Shown here: piece by piece, positions 9,742 through 19,191 of the stretch
Layout of the letters: the number at the start of each line of letters is the position of its first letter
How positions within the stretch are numbered: the first letter of the stretch is position 1
Origin: Rhodospirillales bacterium
GTDB lineage: Bacteria; Pseudomonadota; Alphaproteobacteria; Rhodospirillales; Defluviicoccaceae
Assembly (NCBI GenBank): GCA_016712375.1
Contig: JADJRE010000008.1
Coordinates: forward strand, 129,559-193,558
Reading direction: 5' to 3'
Length of the DNA stretch: 64,000 bases
Translations under genes and position numbers: made by a program
Notes under the pieces: model-generated
What the model was told of the DNA's origin: nothing
The model's input: only the letters and a program-made list of their open reading frames with translations
Databases searched by the model: none

Positions 9742-10647
9742 ATGTCGATTGATGCTGATTGGCTGGTCGACCGCCGGCGGTTGAAGCGGCGGCTGGCATG
9801 GTGGCAGGTCGCTGCCGTGCTTGCCGTGGTTGTCGCCGTGGTCGCCGCGGTTGGCCGCTTCCATGTTTTTGACCGAGCGCATGTCGCCCGCGTCGCCGTT
9901 TCCGGCATCATCGTCGAGGACGAGGAGCGCGATCGGGTGCTGGCGGAGCTGGCGGACGATAGCGCGACAAAAGCCGTGCTGGTCCGTATCGATTCGCCAG
10001 GCGGTACCGTCGTCGGCGGAGAGACTCTTTACCGCCGCTTACGGCAGATCGCGGAGCACAAACCGGTGGTGGCGGTGATGGGCGAACTCGCCACATCGGC
10101 CGCATATATGACCGCGATCGGCACAGACTGGATCGTCGCGCGCGAAGGAACGCTGACGGGCTCGATCGGTGTGATTCTTCAGGCGGCGGATTTTACGGGA
10201 TTGCTCGACAAAATCGGCATCAAGCCGGAGACGGTGAAGAGTTCGCCGCTGAAAGCTCAGCCGAATCCCCTCGAGCCATTCACGCCTGCGGCACGAGCGG
10301 CAACGCAACGCGTCGTCATCGATATCTACGAGATGTTTGCCGGCCTGGTCAAAGAGCGGCGCAAGTTTTCGCCCGAGCAGATCACGGCGGTGGCCGATGG
10401 CAGCGTGTTCACCGGCCGCCAAGCGCAGGCGAACGGACTTATCGACGCCATAGGTGGCGAGGACGAGGCGCGCGGCTGGCTGGAAAGTACACGCGGTGTT
10501 GCGGCGTCATTGCCGGTGCAAGACATTGAGGTCCACGACACCGAGCGGGACATTGCTGGTTTTTTTGGCGGGTTCGCAAAAAAAGCGCTTTTTTCAGAAA
10601 GGCTTAATCTTGACGGTCTGATTTCCGTCTGGCACCCTGATCTTTAG
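9742..10647 (+). CDS. sppA: Signal peptide peptidase SppA (S49 serine protease)
   Basis: A membrane-anchored protease that degrades cleaved signal peptides. The 301-residue protein has one N-terminal transmembrane helix (WWQVAAVLAVVVAVVAAVG), then the S49 core with the nucleophile Ser in GELATSAAYM and the general-base Lys in SSPLKAQPNP, plus GTLTGSIGV before it. The length fits the short, single-domain form. It follows rpsA by 39 bases and precedes ihfB, a common alphaproteobacterial order. Confidence 0.92.
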   Translation: MSIDADWLVDRRRLKRRLAWWQVAAVLAVVVAVVAAVGRFHVFDRAHVARVAVSGIIVEDEERDRVLAELADDSATKAVLVRIDSPGGTVVGGETLYRRLRQIAEHKPVVAVMGELATSAAYMTAIGTDWIVAREGTLTGSIGVILQAADFTGLLDKIGIKPETVKSSPLKAQPNPLEPFTPAARAATQRVVIDIYEMFAGLVKERRKFSPEQITAVADGSVFTGRQAQANGLIDAIGGEDEARGWLESTRGVAASLPVQDIEVHDTERDIAGFFGGFAKKALFSERLNLDGLISVWHPDL

Positions 10648-10714
10648 GACGCCGGAGGACGGTGAGCGGCGCCCGGGAGCGTCCATCCGCAAACGAGGGG
10701 AGGACCCATCGCCG

Positions 10715-10999
10715 ATGACCAGATCGGAGCTCGTCGCCCGTCTTGCCGCTGCCAACCCGCACTTGTATCAGCGGGATGTCGAGCGCATCGTTACCACGAT
10801 CTTCGAGGAGATCTCCGCGGCGCTGGCGCGCGGCGACCGGGTCGAGTTGCGCGGCTTTGGAGCATTCTCGGTGAAACAGCGAGGCTCTCGTGTCGGCCGC
10901 AATCCACGCACCGGCCAAGCCGTCAGCGTAACCGCCAAGCACATCCCCTACTTCAAAACCGGCAAGCAGCTGCGCGAACGTCTGAATACCGACGCGTGA
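10715..10999 (+). CDS. ihfB: Integration host factor subunit beta
   Basis: The 94-residue DNA-bending protein pairs with IhfA and acts in recombination, replication and sigma-54 promoter activation. It shows the HU/IHF fold with the beta-arm sequence RVGRNPRTGQ, including the proline that intercalates into DNA, and the family start MTRSELVARLA. Its stop overlaps an alternative GTG of the next gene. Position after sppA and before a LapA-domain gene matches many alphaproteobacteria. Confidence 0.95.
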   Translation: MTRSELVARLAAANPHLYQRDVERIVTTIFEEISAALARGDRVELRGFGAFSVKQRGSRVGRNPRTGQAVSVTAKHIPYFKTGKQLRERLNTDA

Positions 11000-11061
11000 A
11001 TTGCGCCGGGCGGCGCCTTATTCTAAGAGCACAAGGTCCGTTATCGAAAAGGAAGCACGCG

Positions 11062-11454
11062 GTGAGCAGGGTGCTTTATTGGATCGCCGTCATTCCGCTG
11101 TTCCTGGTGGTCATCATCTTTTCGGTGACCAATCACGCGACGACCGAGCTGAGCTTGTGGCCGGTGCTGACTGAGCCAGTGCCATTTCCGGTGTACGGCA
11201 TCGCGCTGGTAGCACTCTTCTTGGGGTTCATTTGGGGCGGTATCGTTTCCTGGTTCCAGAACGGGCGAAATCGCCGGCGTGTGCGTGACCTGCGACGCCA
11301 GTCCGAGATTGAGCAGCGGGAGATTGCGGTTTTGCGCGACCGGCTGGCGCGGCTGGAGGGCGGCGAGCGGCAGGCGACGATTCCGCCGCTGCCGGACGCG
11401 CCGTTGTCGGGCGAGGCCCCGGCGCCTTCGCCAGTCGCGGTGGCAGTGCGCTGA
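11062..11454 (+). CDS. lapA: LapA-domain (DUF1049) inner membrane protein
   Basis: A small protein with two N-terminal transmembrane helices (WIAVIPLFLVVIIFSV and YGIALVALFLGFIWGGIVSW) and a basic, coiled-coil-prone cytoplasmic tail (RRVRDLRRQSEIEQREI). It belongs to the LapA/YciS family, linked in other bacteria to lipopolysaccharide assembly. I prefer the GTG at 11062, which has AAGGA at 11049-11053 and places the first helix near the N-terminus. A GTG at 10996 overlapping ihfB would add 22 residues without family character. Confidence 0.8.
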   Translation: MSRVLYWIAVIPLFLVVIIFSVTNHATTELSLWPVLTEPVPFPVYGIALVALFLGFIWGGIVSWFQNGRNRRRVRDLRRQSEIEQREIAVLRDRLARLEGGERQATIPPLPDAPLSGEAPAPSPVAVAVR

Positions 11455-11466
11455 TTGCCCTGGCCG

Positions 11467-12150
11467 ATGACGCTCGAGGTCAAGATCTGCGGAATTTGTG
11501 ACGCCGCTGCCCTGGCCGCGGCGGTGGTAGGGGGTGCTCGTCTGGTGGGCTTTGTCTTCTTTCCGGCCTCGCCGCGCGCGCCAGCGGCGGCGCTGGCGGT
11601 TACGGTGCCGGCGGGCATGTCGCGCGTCGGCCTTATCGTCGACGCGGCAGACGACGATATCGCTCGCCTTGTCGCCACGGTGCCCCTTGACGTCTTGCAG
11701 CTCGCACGGCAGCGAAAGCCCCGCCGGGTTGCAGAAGTGCGCAATCGTTTCGGCTTGCCGGTGATCAAAGCAGTCGCCGTCGCCAATGCCGGCGACCTCG
11801 CGCAGGCGGATACTTATGTCGGCGTCGCCGACCGGCTGCTGTTCGACGCTCGGCCGCCGGAGGGTGCCACACGGCCGGGCGGAAATTCGCGCCCATTCAA
11901 CTGGCGACTGCTCTCCGGCCGGATCTGGAATATACCCTGGCTGCTGGCGGGTGGACTGCATGCCCGCAACGTTGCAGACGCGGTCCGCCTCAGCGGCGCC
12001 GCCGCTGTCGACGTCTCGTCCGGAGTCGAAGACACGCCCGGCCACAAGAGCGCTGCCTTGATCCACGCCTTTCTCGCCGAAGCGGCGCGGATCGATCCTG
12101 CGGCAGGCGCGCACACGCTCGCCCCGGGCACACGCGCCGCCCATATGTAA
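11467..12150 (+). CDS. trpF: Phosphoribosylanthranilate isomerase
   Basis: Catalyses the Amadori rearrangement of phosphoribosylanthranilate in tryptophan synthesis. The TIM-barrel protein opens with VKICGICD, carrying the family cysteine, and ends with LAGGLHARNVADAV and VDVSSGVEDTPGHKS, the phosphate-binding end. The ATG at 11467 gives MTLEVKICG, the usual family start; a TTG twelve bases earlier is possible. It leads the trpF-trpB-trpA-accD-folC run, the classic alphaproteobacterial arrangement. Confidence 0.95.
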   Translation: MTLEVKICGICDAAALAAAVVGGARLVGFVFFPASPRAPAAALAVTVPAGMSRVGLIVDAADDDIARLVATVPLDVLQLARQRKPRRVAEVRNRFGLPVIKAVAVANAGDLAQADTYVGVADRLLFDARPPEGATRPGGNSRPFNWRLLSGRIWNIPWLLAGGLHARNVADAVRLSGAAAVDVSSGVEDTPGHKSAALIHAFLAEAARIDPAAGAHTLAPGTRAAHM

Positions 12151-12185
12151 CGTCTGGCCGGCAAAACCAAACGGGACGAGAAAGC

Positions 12186-13395
12186 ATGGACGGCATCAAT
12201 ACCTATCGGGCTGGACCGGACGAACGCGGACATTTCGGCATCTACGGCGGCCGCTTCGTCGCCGAGACGCTCATGCCGTTGATCTTGGAGGTCGAGCGCG
12301 CCTACGCGGAGGCGCGCGCCGATGCCGCGTTCGCCCAGGAGTTCGCCTACTACCTACAGCATTATGTCGGCAGGCCGAGCCCGCTCTATTACGCGCAGCG
12401 GCTGACCGAGCGGCTGGGCGGCGCGCGCATCTATTTTAAGCGTGACGAGCTCAACCACACCGGCGCGCACAAGATCAACAACACGCTGGGCCAGATCCTG
12501 CTTGCCCGCCGCATGGGCAAGACGCGGATCATCGCCGAGACCGGAGCCGGTCAGCACGGGGTCGCAACCGCGACTGTCTGCGCGCTGTTCGGTCTCTCCT
12601 GCGAGGTCTACATGGGGGCAACCGACATCGAGCGGCAGTCGCCCAACGTCTTCCGGATGAAGCTTTTGGGCGCCACCGTCCGGCCGGTGACATGCGGCAG
12701 CGGCACGCTGAAGGATGCTATGAACGAGGCGCTGCGCGACTGCGGCCAACGTCGCCGACACCTATTACCTGATCGGCACTGTCGCCGGGCCACACCCCTA
12801 TCCGGCGATGGTCCGCGATTTTCAGTCCGTGATCGGCACCGAGGCGCGCGAGCAGATGCTGGCGGCCGAGGGGCGGCTACCGGATACGCTGGTCGCATGC
12901 ATCGGCGGTGGTTCCAATGCCATCGGCTTGTTCCACGCCTTCCTCGACGAACCCTCGGTGAAGATGATCGGCGTCGAGGCGGCGGGCCGCGGCGTTCATA
13001 CTGGCGAGCATTGCGCTTCGCTGACCGCCGGACGGCCGGGGGTGCTGCACGGCAACCGCACGTACTTGCTACAGGATACCGACGGCCAGATCGTCAACGG
13101 CCACTCGATCGCCGCCGGCCTGGATTACCCCGGGGTCGGACCTGAACACTCCTGGCTGCGCGACAGCGGCCGCGTCGCCTACGTTTCGGTCACCGACGAG
13201 GAAGCGATGGCGGCCTTTGAGCTGTGCGCCCGCAGCGAAGGTATCATCCCGGCGCTCGAACCGGCCCACGCACTGGCGCATGTCGCTCGGCTGGCGCCGA
13301 CTCTGCCACGCGACCACCTGCTGCTGATGAACCTGTGCGGGCGTGGCGACAAGGACGTTTTTACCGCCGCGCGCCACTTCGGAATTACGCTGTGA
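12186..13395 (+). CDS. trpB: Tryptophan synthase beta chain (frameshifted)
   Basis: PLP enzyme that condenses indole with serine. The first part, to about 12745, reads normally and includes the PLP lysine in HTGAHKINN and the substrate loop ETGAGQHG. The frame then changes near 12738-12752 (after EALRD), and the rest continues in another frame as VADTYYLIGT, GGGSNAIG for the phosphate and HALAHV near the end. Two missing bases would restore the usual EALRDW junction. As written the first frame runs on to 13145 as nonsense. The stop overlaps the trpA GTG, so translation is coupled. An assembly error is the likely cause. Confidence 0.92.
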
Positions 13396-14246
13396 GCGCG
13401 TTCGGCGAGCAACGCATCGCACGGCGCTTCGCCTCCCTGCGCCAGCAGGGGCGTAGCGGGCTGGTCACCTTCATTACTGCCGGCGATCCAGATCTTGGCA
13501 CCTCCATGGATATCCTTCGTCGATTGCCGGGGGCGGGGGCGGACCTGATCGAGCTTGGCATGCCATTCTCCGATCCGATGGCCGACGGACCGGCGATCCA
13601 GGCGTCGTCGCAGCGGGCGCTGCGCGCCGGCCAGACGCTGCGCCGCACCTTGGGAATGGTCGCGGCTTTTCGACAGGCCGACGGAGAAACACCGATTGTG
13701 CTGATGGGGTACTACAATCCGATTTACGCCTATGGCGCCACGGCGTTTGCCGCCGACGCCAAAAAGGCAGGAGTCGATGGGTTGATCGTCGTCGACCTGC
13801 CGCCGGAGGAGGCAGACGAACTCTTCCTACCGGCGACCGCCGTCGGGCTGGACCTCATCTTCCTTGCCGCACCGACAACCGACGAGGTTCGATTGCCGCG
13901 GGTGCTCGCCAGCGCGCGCAGCTTCCTCTACTACGTCTCGATCACTGGCGTCACCGGCACCCGCGCCGCCGCCGCCGAGGAGGTGGAGGCGGCGGTGGCC
14001 CTGATCCGTCAGCACACAACGTTGCCGATAGCCGTAGGGTTCGGCATTCGCACACCGGAACAAGCGGCGACAGTTGCCGCTACCGCCGACGCCGCGGTCG
14101 TCGGATCGGCGCTGATCGGGGAGATTGCCCGGAGCCTGGGTTCGGACGGTGGACCGCATCCGAAACTGGTAGATCGGGTTGCCGAACTGGTGTCCGCACT
14201 AGCACGAGGTGTTCGCAGTGCTCCGGTGCGCGGGCCCGCCGAATGA
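13392..14246 (+). CDS. trpA: Tryptophan synthase alpha chain
   Basis: Releases indole from indole-3-glycerol phosphate and channels it to TrpB. The 284-residue TIM barrel carries the signature LIELGMPFSDPMADGP with its catalytic acid, GLIVVDLPPEE, and the phosphate-binding GFGIRTPEQ with VVGSALI. It starts at GTG overlapping the trpB stop (TGA 13393-13395), and its own stop overlaps the accD start by four bases. Confidence 0.95.
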   Translation: MSAFGEQRIARRFASLRQQGRSGLVTFITAGDPDLGTSMDILRRLPGAGADLIELGMPFSDPMADGPAIQASSQRALRAGQTLRRTLGMVAAFRQADGETPIVLMGYYNPIYAYGATAFAADAKKAGVDGLIVVDLPPEEADELFLPATAVGLDLIFLAAPTTDEVRLPRVLASARSFLYYVSITGVTGTRAAAAEEVEAAVALIRQHTTLPIAVGFGIRTPEQAATVAATADAAVVGSALIGEIARSLGSDGGPHPKLVDRVAELVSALARGVRSAPVRGPAE

Positions 14247-15178
14247 GTTGGTTGACCAATGTCGTCCGGCCGAAGCTGCGAGAGCTTGTTGGCGCACGTC
14301 GAGATATTCCTGACAACCTCTGGGAGACGTGTCCGGCTTGCAACCAGATGTTGTTTCATCGTGATCTCGACAAGAACCTTCGGGTTTGCCAGCATTGTGG
14401 CCAACACATGCGACTGGGCGTCGACGAACGGCTGGCGATGCTTCTTGACGACGGTTGGCGGCCGGTCGAACTGCCGAAAGTCCCCGCTGATCCCCTCAAG
14501 TTCCGCGACCTCAAGCGGTATAGCGAGCGGCTGAAGGAGGCACAGTCGAAGACTGGCAGGAACGAGGCGCTCGCCGTTGGCTGCGGAACGATCGGCGGAG
14601 CACCGGTGGTCGTTGCCGCGATGGACTTCGCGTTCATGGGCGGCTCCATGGGAATGGGGGTCGGCGAAGCTCTTCTCACCGCAGCCGGATTGGCGGCAAC
14701 CGACCGGGCGGCGCTCATCGTGGTTTCTGCTTCCGGCGGCGCGCGCATGCAGGAAGGCATCCTTTCGCTGATGCAGATGGCGCGCACCACCATCGCCGTC
14801 GAACAGGTCCGAGCCGCCGGCTTACCGTATATTGTCGTCCTCGCCGATCCTACCACCGGGGGCGTTTCAGCTTCCTTCGCCATGCTGGGCGACATAACTC
14901 TGGCCGAACCGGGAGCGGTGATCGGCTTCGCCGGCGCCCGCGTCATCGAGCAGACCATCCGCGAAAGCCTGCCGGAGGGGTTTCAGCGTGCCGAATATCT
15001 GCTGGAACACGGTATGGTCGACATCGTCGTGCCGCGCCCGCAACTGCGCCAAACACTGATCCGGCTGCTCGATCTGCTGCGCAATCCGTACGGCGCCTCG
15101 GTCGATACCGGCGGGGCGCAGCCCGAACGGGCGACGGGCGAGGGGGACATGGCCGCGTCCGAACGTGCAGCCGGATAG
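14243..15178 (+). CDS. accD: Acetyl-CoA carboxylase carboxyltransferase beta subunit
   Basis: With AccA it transfers carboxyl from biotin to acetyl-CoA, the first step of fatty acid synthesis. The N-terminus has the four-cysteine zinc ribbon (CPAC at residues 30-33 and CQHC at 49-52). The crotonase-like core shows AMDFAFMGGSMG, SASGGARMQEG and DPTTGGVSASFA in order. The 311-residue length is normal. ATGA overlap with trpA and a 14-base overlap with folC indicate one operon. Confidence 0.95.
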   Translation: MSWLTNVVRPKLRELVGARRDIPDNLWETCPACNQMLFHRDLDKNLRVCQHCGQHMRLGVDERLAMLLDDGWRPVELPKVPADPLKFRDLKRYSERLKEAQSKTGRNEALAVGCGTIGGAPVVVAAMDFAFMGGSMGMGVGEALLTAAGLAATDRAALIVVSASGGARMQEGILSLMQMARTTIAVEQVRAAGLPYIVVLADPTTGGVSASFAMLGDITLAEPGAVIGFAGARVIEQTIRESLPEGFQRAEYLLEHGMVDIVVPRPQLRQTLIRLLDLLRNPYGASVDTGGAQPERATGEGDMAASERAAG

Positions 15179-16511
15179 CGCCCCGCCAGCCAGTCGGGCA
15201 GTGCTAGAGCGACTGAGTGCCCTGCATCCGAAGGTCATAGACCTCTCGCTTAGTCGGATCGAAAGACTTCTTGGCTTGCTTGGTCGCCCCCAAGACGTGC
15301 TGCCACCAGTGGTGCATGTCGCCGGTACCAACGGCAAGGGGTCAACAATCGCTTTCCTGCGGGCGATGCTGGAAGCAGCCGACCTCACTGTGCACGTTTA
15401 TACCTCGCCACATCTGGTCCGTTTCAGCGAACGCATCGTCGTCGCCGGCCGGGAAATTGATGAGGTTGAACTCATAGCAACCCTCGAAGAGTGCGAGCGC
15501 GTCAACGCGGGTCAACCGATTACCGTCTTCGAGATCACCACCGCCGCGGCACTGCTCGCTTTCGCGCGCAGCCCGGCCGACATCACCTTGCTGGAAACGG
15601 GACTGGGCGGCCGTCTGGATGCGACCAATGTAGTGGCGGTGCCGGCTCTGACCGCGATCACCCCGGTTTCACTGGATCATCAGAGTTTCCTAGGCGACAG
15701 CATTGCCGCGATCGCCGCCGAGAAAGCCGGCATCCTCAAGTCGGGCGTGCCATGTGTCCTGGCGGCGCAGCCTCTAGAGGCCGCGGCGGTGATCCGCGCC
15801 CGCGCCGCCGTCGTGGGCTCGCCGTTGATCGAGCAGGGCAACGAATGGGACGCCACCACCAGAGCGGGTGGGCGGTTGTTGTTCCATGCTGATGGAAAGG
15901 CGTTGCCCTTGTCGGCTCTCGGATTGCCGGGGGCGCATCAAGCGCAGAACGCCGGGGTCGCCGTCGCCTGCGCGCGCTATCTGGCCACGGTGCTGACGCC
16001 GCGAGCGCCGGCAGCGCGGCGACTCGACGAGGCTGCGATCGCGCGAGGGATTGAAAGCGTGCGTTGGCCTGCCCGTCTGCAGCATCTGCGTAAAGGCAGG
16101 CTGCCGGCCTTGCTTCCCGATGACTGGGAGCTGTGGCTGGACGGTGGCCACAATCCCGCCGCGGCGGATGTGCTCGCCCACCATCTCGCGGGCTGGCGCG
16201 ACCGGCCCGTGCACCTCGTCTTCGGCATGCTGCGCAGCAAAGATGCCGATACCTTCCTGGCGCTGCTAGCGCCGGCCGTTGCCTGTCTCGCAGCGGTGGC
16301 CATCCCCGGCGAAGAAGGCAGCCTGAGCGCCGCCGAGGCGGCTTCCGTTGCCCTCCGTCACGGTATCGCCGCAACGCCTGCAGCCAGTGTCGCCGACGCA
16401 GTTCGCGAGCTGGCGCTAGTCGCTGGTCAGCCAGCAAGGGTGCTGATCTGCGGTTCTCTCTATCTTGCGGGATCGGTGTTGGCGGAAAACGGGGATGACA
16501 GAGTGGCGTGA
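15165..16511 (+). CDS. folC: Bifunctional dihydrofolate/folylpolyglutamate synthase
   Basis: Adds glutamate to dihydropteroate and to folates with ATP. The 448-residue Mur-ligase-family protein has the P-loop VAGTNGKGST, the Omega-loop region with YTSPHLVRFSERI, LLETGLGGRLDATN and VSLDHQSFLGD, and the C-terminal DGGHNPAAAD and FGMLRSKD. It starts inside the end of accD, last in the trp-acc-fol run, and stops eleven bases from the convergent thioredoxin-NHL gene. Confidence 0.95.
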   Translation: MQPDSAPPASRAVLERLSALHPKVIDLSLSRIERLLGLLGRPQDVLPPVVHVAGTNGKGSTIAFLRAMLEAADLTVHVYTSPHLVRFSERIVVAGREIDEVELIATLEECERVNAGQPITVFEITTAAALLAFARSPADITLLETGLGGRLDATNVVAVPALTAITPVSLDHQSFLGDSIAAIAAEKAGILKSGVPCVLAAQPLEAAAVIRARAAVVGSPLIEQGNEWDATTRAGGRLLFHADGKALPLSALGLPGAHQAQNAGVAVACARYLATVLTPRAPAARRLDEAAIARGIESVRWPARLQHLRKGRLPALLPDDWELWLDGGHNPAAADVLAHHLAGWRDRPVHLVFGMLRSKDADTFLALLAPAVACLAAVAIPGEEGSLSAAEAASVALRHGIAATPAASVADAVRELALVAGQPARVLICGSLYLAGSVLAENGDDRVA

Positions 16512-16521
16512 ACCTAATGCT

Positions 16522-17997
16522 TCATGCCGACCAAACGCGTGCGCGACGGGATCCGTCGCAGGTGAGTTCGATGATGCGGTGGTGATTGGTGTCGCAGACG
16601 AGCAGGCGGTTGGCGCCGTCGCTGGCGACGCCCGCGGGTTCGCCGCCGTCGAACCGCAGGCCGTTGCTCCAGCTATAGTCGTCACCGCCGAGTTCGCTCA
16701 CCTGCCGAGAGGCGAGATCGAGAACACGGAGCGTGGAGTTGTAGGTGTCGGCAACAACCAGGCTACCGTTCCACCAGGAAATGCCGAGGCAGTGCTGCAG
16801 CCGGGCCCGGGCGAAGTCACCATTGCGTCTTCCGCATTCGAACAGCCCGGCACCGACCAGCGTTTCAACGACAGGATTGCCGTCAGCGGCCACGGCACGC
16901 ACCGACGAGGTCTCGCTGTCGACAAAGTAGAGAGTGCCGGTGGCGCGGTCGAGGGCGAGGCCGGCTGGTTGTGCCAGGTTCGCTTTGGTGCCGGCGCCGT
17001 CAGCCAGTTCTTCGTAGCCACTGCCGGCGAGTGCCGAGACCTCGCCGGTGCGGAGATTGAGGCAGCCCAGTTGGTGGGTCCCGGCATTGGCGAAGAAAAG
17101 CCGGTCGTTCAGGCACTCGATGTCCCAAACCGAAGCAAGGCCGGTATCGCGGCCGGCGGCTGGCCCGTCAAGAGGCGATCCGCGCTCGCCGGTGCCAGCC
17201 AGCGTCCGGACTGCACCGGTGGCCAGTTCGATGTGGCGGATCGCATGATTGCCGGTGTCGGCGACGTAGATGCTTTGTGCGTCACAACACAGGCCCTGCG
17301 GGCTATTGAAGGCACACGCCTCGCCGTCGAGATCAAGAAAGCCGGGTTGCCCCCGGCCAAAGCGGCGCACCTCGCGGCCTTCATCGTCGCACAGAACTAT
17401 CTGGTGGTGACCACTGTCGGCAATTGCCCACAGCTTATCGGCACCATGGCTTCCAACCGGCTTGATCTTTGCGGGAAAGCGAAACCGGCTTGTCAGCACC
17501 TTGGTTTCCAGCACCGGCAACGGCAATGGAGGCGGCGCCAAGGTATTTCGCCACGTGCGGAGCATTTCGCCAATGCCTGAGATCAGCTTGTCGGCGGAAG
17601 GTTCTCCAGGCAGGTCGCCGAGGATACGCCCCCGCGGATCGACAAGCACCAATGTCGGCCACGCCTGAACGCCGTAGTCCCGCCAAAGCAGCAGTTCCGG
17701 ATCGTGGATGACCGGATGGCGGATGTCGAGCCGCATGAGGGCGTTCGCGAGGTTGTCGGCGTCTTGCTCGGCGGGATATTTCGGCGAGTTAACACCGATC
17801 ACCGCAATGCTGTCGGCAAACGTCTCTTCAAGACGGCGCAGAGTCGGCAAGACATGCAAGCAGTTGACGCAGCAGGCAGTCCAAAAGTCCAGAACAACGA
17901 GACGATTGCGTAAATCTGACAAAGAAAGTGGCCGGCTGACGTTGAACCAGCGCAAACCGCTTCTATGCAGTTCCGGCGCCGGTGTCAGACCAAGCAT
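16522..17997 (-). CDS. Thioredoxin-like protein fused to an NHL-repeat propeller
   Basis: A 491-residue protein with an N-terminal AhpC/TSA-thioredoxin-like domain (about 20-150), including DFWTACCVNCLHVLP with a C-V-N-C motif where thioredoxins have CxxC, and WPTLVLVDPRGRI near its end. The remainder (about 170-490) holds repeated NHL/beta-propeller blades such as GLCCDAQSIYVADTGNHAIR and GLALDRATGTLYFVDS. The arrangement matches the NHLRC2-like family of thiol-redox propeller proteins; the substrate is unknown. No signal peptide is apparent, so it may be cytoplasmic. Confidence 0.82.
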   Translation of the reverse strand: MLGLTPAPELHRSGLRWFNVSRPLSLSDLRNRLVVLDFWTACCVNCLHVLPTLRRLEETFADSIAVIGVNSPKYPAEQDADNLANALMRLDIRHPVIHDPELLLWRDYGVQAWPTLVLVDPRGRILGDLPGEPSADKLISGIGEMLRTWRNTLAPPPLPLPVLETKVLTSRFRFPAKIKPVGSHGADKLWAIADSGHHQIVLCDDEGREVRRFGRGQPGFLDLDGEACAFNSPQGLCCDAQSIYVADTGNHAIRHIELATGAVRTLAGTGERGSPLDGPAAGRDTGLASVWDIECLNDRLFFANAGTHQLGCLNLRTGEVSALAGSGYEELADGAGTKANLAQPAGLALDRATGTLYFVDSETSSVRAVAADGNPVVETLVGAGLFECGRRNGDFARARLQHCLGISWWNGSLVVADTYNSTLRVLDLASRQVSELGGDDYSWSNGLRFDGGEPAGVASDGANRLLVCDTNHHRIIELTCDGSRRARVWSA

Positions 17998-18189
17998 TCA
18001 GGCAGTGCTCCCCTTACTAGGCTTGCTGGCGAACTGACCATGAGCATTTTGGGGCGACGCCTTCGTCTTTCCAGGAGTTTCCGATCCCTAACCAGCATTA
18101 GAGCCGCTTGGCGGACCGTGACAGCCTTTCTAAATGCAAGAAAAGATGCGACGACCGTCTTCTGGCCGCGCGAGGAAAGGAAATGTCAT

Positions 18190-19026
18190 ATGGCGCTAAA
18201 GGATATCCTGGTGCACATCGACGATGGCCGCAGCTGCCCGGCGAGGCTGGATGCTGCGATCGGCTTGGCGGCAGCTCACAATGCGCACCTCATTGGACTC
18301 TACGTGCTGACCCGGCCAAACCTTCCCGGCTACATCCAGGCGCAAATTCCGGAGCATGTCGTGCGTCAGCAGATGCAGATGTCCGAGGAGGCGGCAGTCG
18401 CGGCTCAACAGATGTTCGAGGAACGCGCGGGCCGCTCCGGCGTCGCCGTCGAGTGGCGCCGCGAGGAGGGACAAGCCGTGTCAGTCGTCGCCCTACATGG
18501 CCGCTACGCCGATCTGGTGATCGCCGGCCAGCGGGATGCGACTGGCGAAGAAGGGGTCGACGACCCAACCATGCCCGACCAGTTGGTCCTATCTATCGGC
18601 CGTCCGGTTCTGCTGGTGCCGCATGGCGGTGAGTTCCCGGTGATCGGGAGGCGAGTGCTCGTCGCCTGGGACGCCAGCCGGCTGGCGACACGCGCCATCA
18701 ACGACGCGCTACCGTTGTTGGAGAAGGCGAAGGAGGTCGTGGTGATGGCGATCAACCCGAAGACCAGCAACACTGCCCATGGCGAGATCCCGAGCGCCGA
18801 CATCTGCCTGCACCTCGCTCGCCATGGCATTCGGGCGGAGGCACAGCACCAGTACGCGGACGACATCGCGGTGGGCGCGCTGCTGCTGTCACGTGCCGCT
18901 GACGAGGGGATCGACCTCATCGTCTGCGGTGCATATGGCCACGCCCGCTGGCGCGAGCTGGTGCTGGGTGGCGTAACCCGCCACCTGCTGTCGCACATGA
19001 CGGTGCCGGTGCTGATGAGTCACTGA
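18190..19026 (+). CDS. Tandem universal stress protein
   Basis: A 278-residue protein of the UspA family with two Usp domains. The first begins with MALKDILVHIDD, and the second begins near residue 157 (GRRVLVAWDASRLATRA) and ends with the nucleotide-binding-like loop GAYGHARWRELVLGG before VPVLMSH. The ATG at 18190 is preceded by GAGGAAAGGAA. The frame is open upstream to 17965, but that part is not Usp-like. It probably stands alone, convergent with pirin. Confidence 0.9.
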   Translation: MALKDILVHIDDGRSCPARLDAAIGLAAAHNAHLIGLYVLTRPNLPGYIQAQIPEHVVRQQMQMSEEAAVAAQQMFEERAGRSGVAVEWRREEGQAVSVVALHGRYADLVIAGQRDATGEEGVDDPTMPDQLVLSIGRPVLLVPHGGEFPVIGRRVLVAWDASRLATRAINDALPLLEKAKEVVVMAINPKTSNTAHGEIPSADICLHLARHGIRAEAQHQYADDIAVGALLLSRAADEGIDLIVCGAYGHARWRELVLGGVTRHLLSHMTVPVLMSH

Positions 19027-19075
19027 TTACGGCTCGCCCGGAGGTTTTCGGGGGGCCCACTGTGTTTACGCCCCC

Positions 19076-19121
19076 GGCAGCAATGGCCCACTTCGCGCCA
19101 GTGAAGGCCGGCGTTGCTGCC
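19076..19121. terminator. Hairpin between convergent usp and pirin genes
   Basis: GGCAGCAA at 19076-19083 pairs with TTGCTGCC at 19114-19121, and inside it GGCC pairs with GGCC and CACT with AGTG, giving a long imperfect stem in the gap between two converging genes. There is no clear T tract, so this may be a bidirectional terminator or simply an mRNA 3' hairpin. Confidence 0.4.
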
Positions 19122-19191
19122 AATACTCCGGCGATTGTTGAGGCGATGACCAGTGATTAGGCGCCCGGGTCGTTGACGTAGCGACGGCTCT

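Noticed and set aside
12186..13395. trpB, recA, pgi and others as true pseudogenes
   Set aside because: The breaks are small indels in otherwise perfectly conserved frames and affect many essential genes at once, which fits sequence error better than decay.
16465..17580. A 371-residue + strand frame after folC
   Set aside because: It is the antisense shadow of the thioredoxin-NHL gene, with no recognisable domain.
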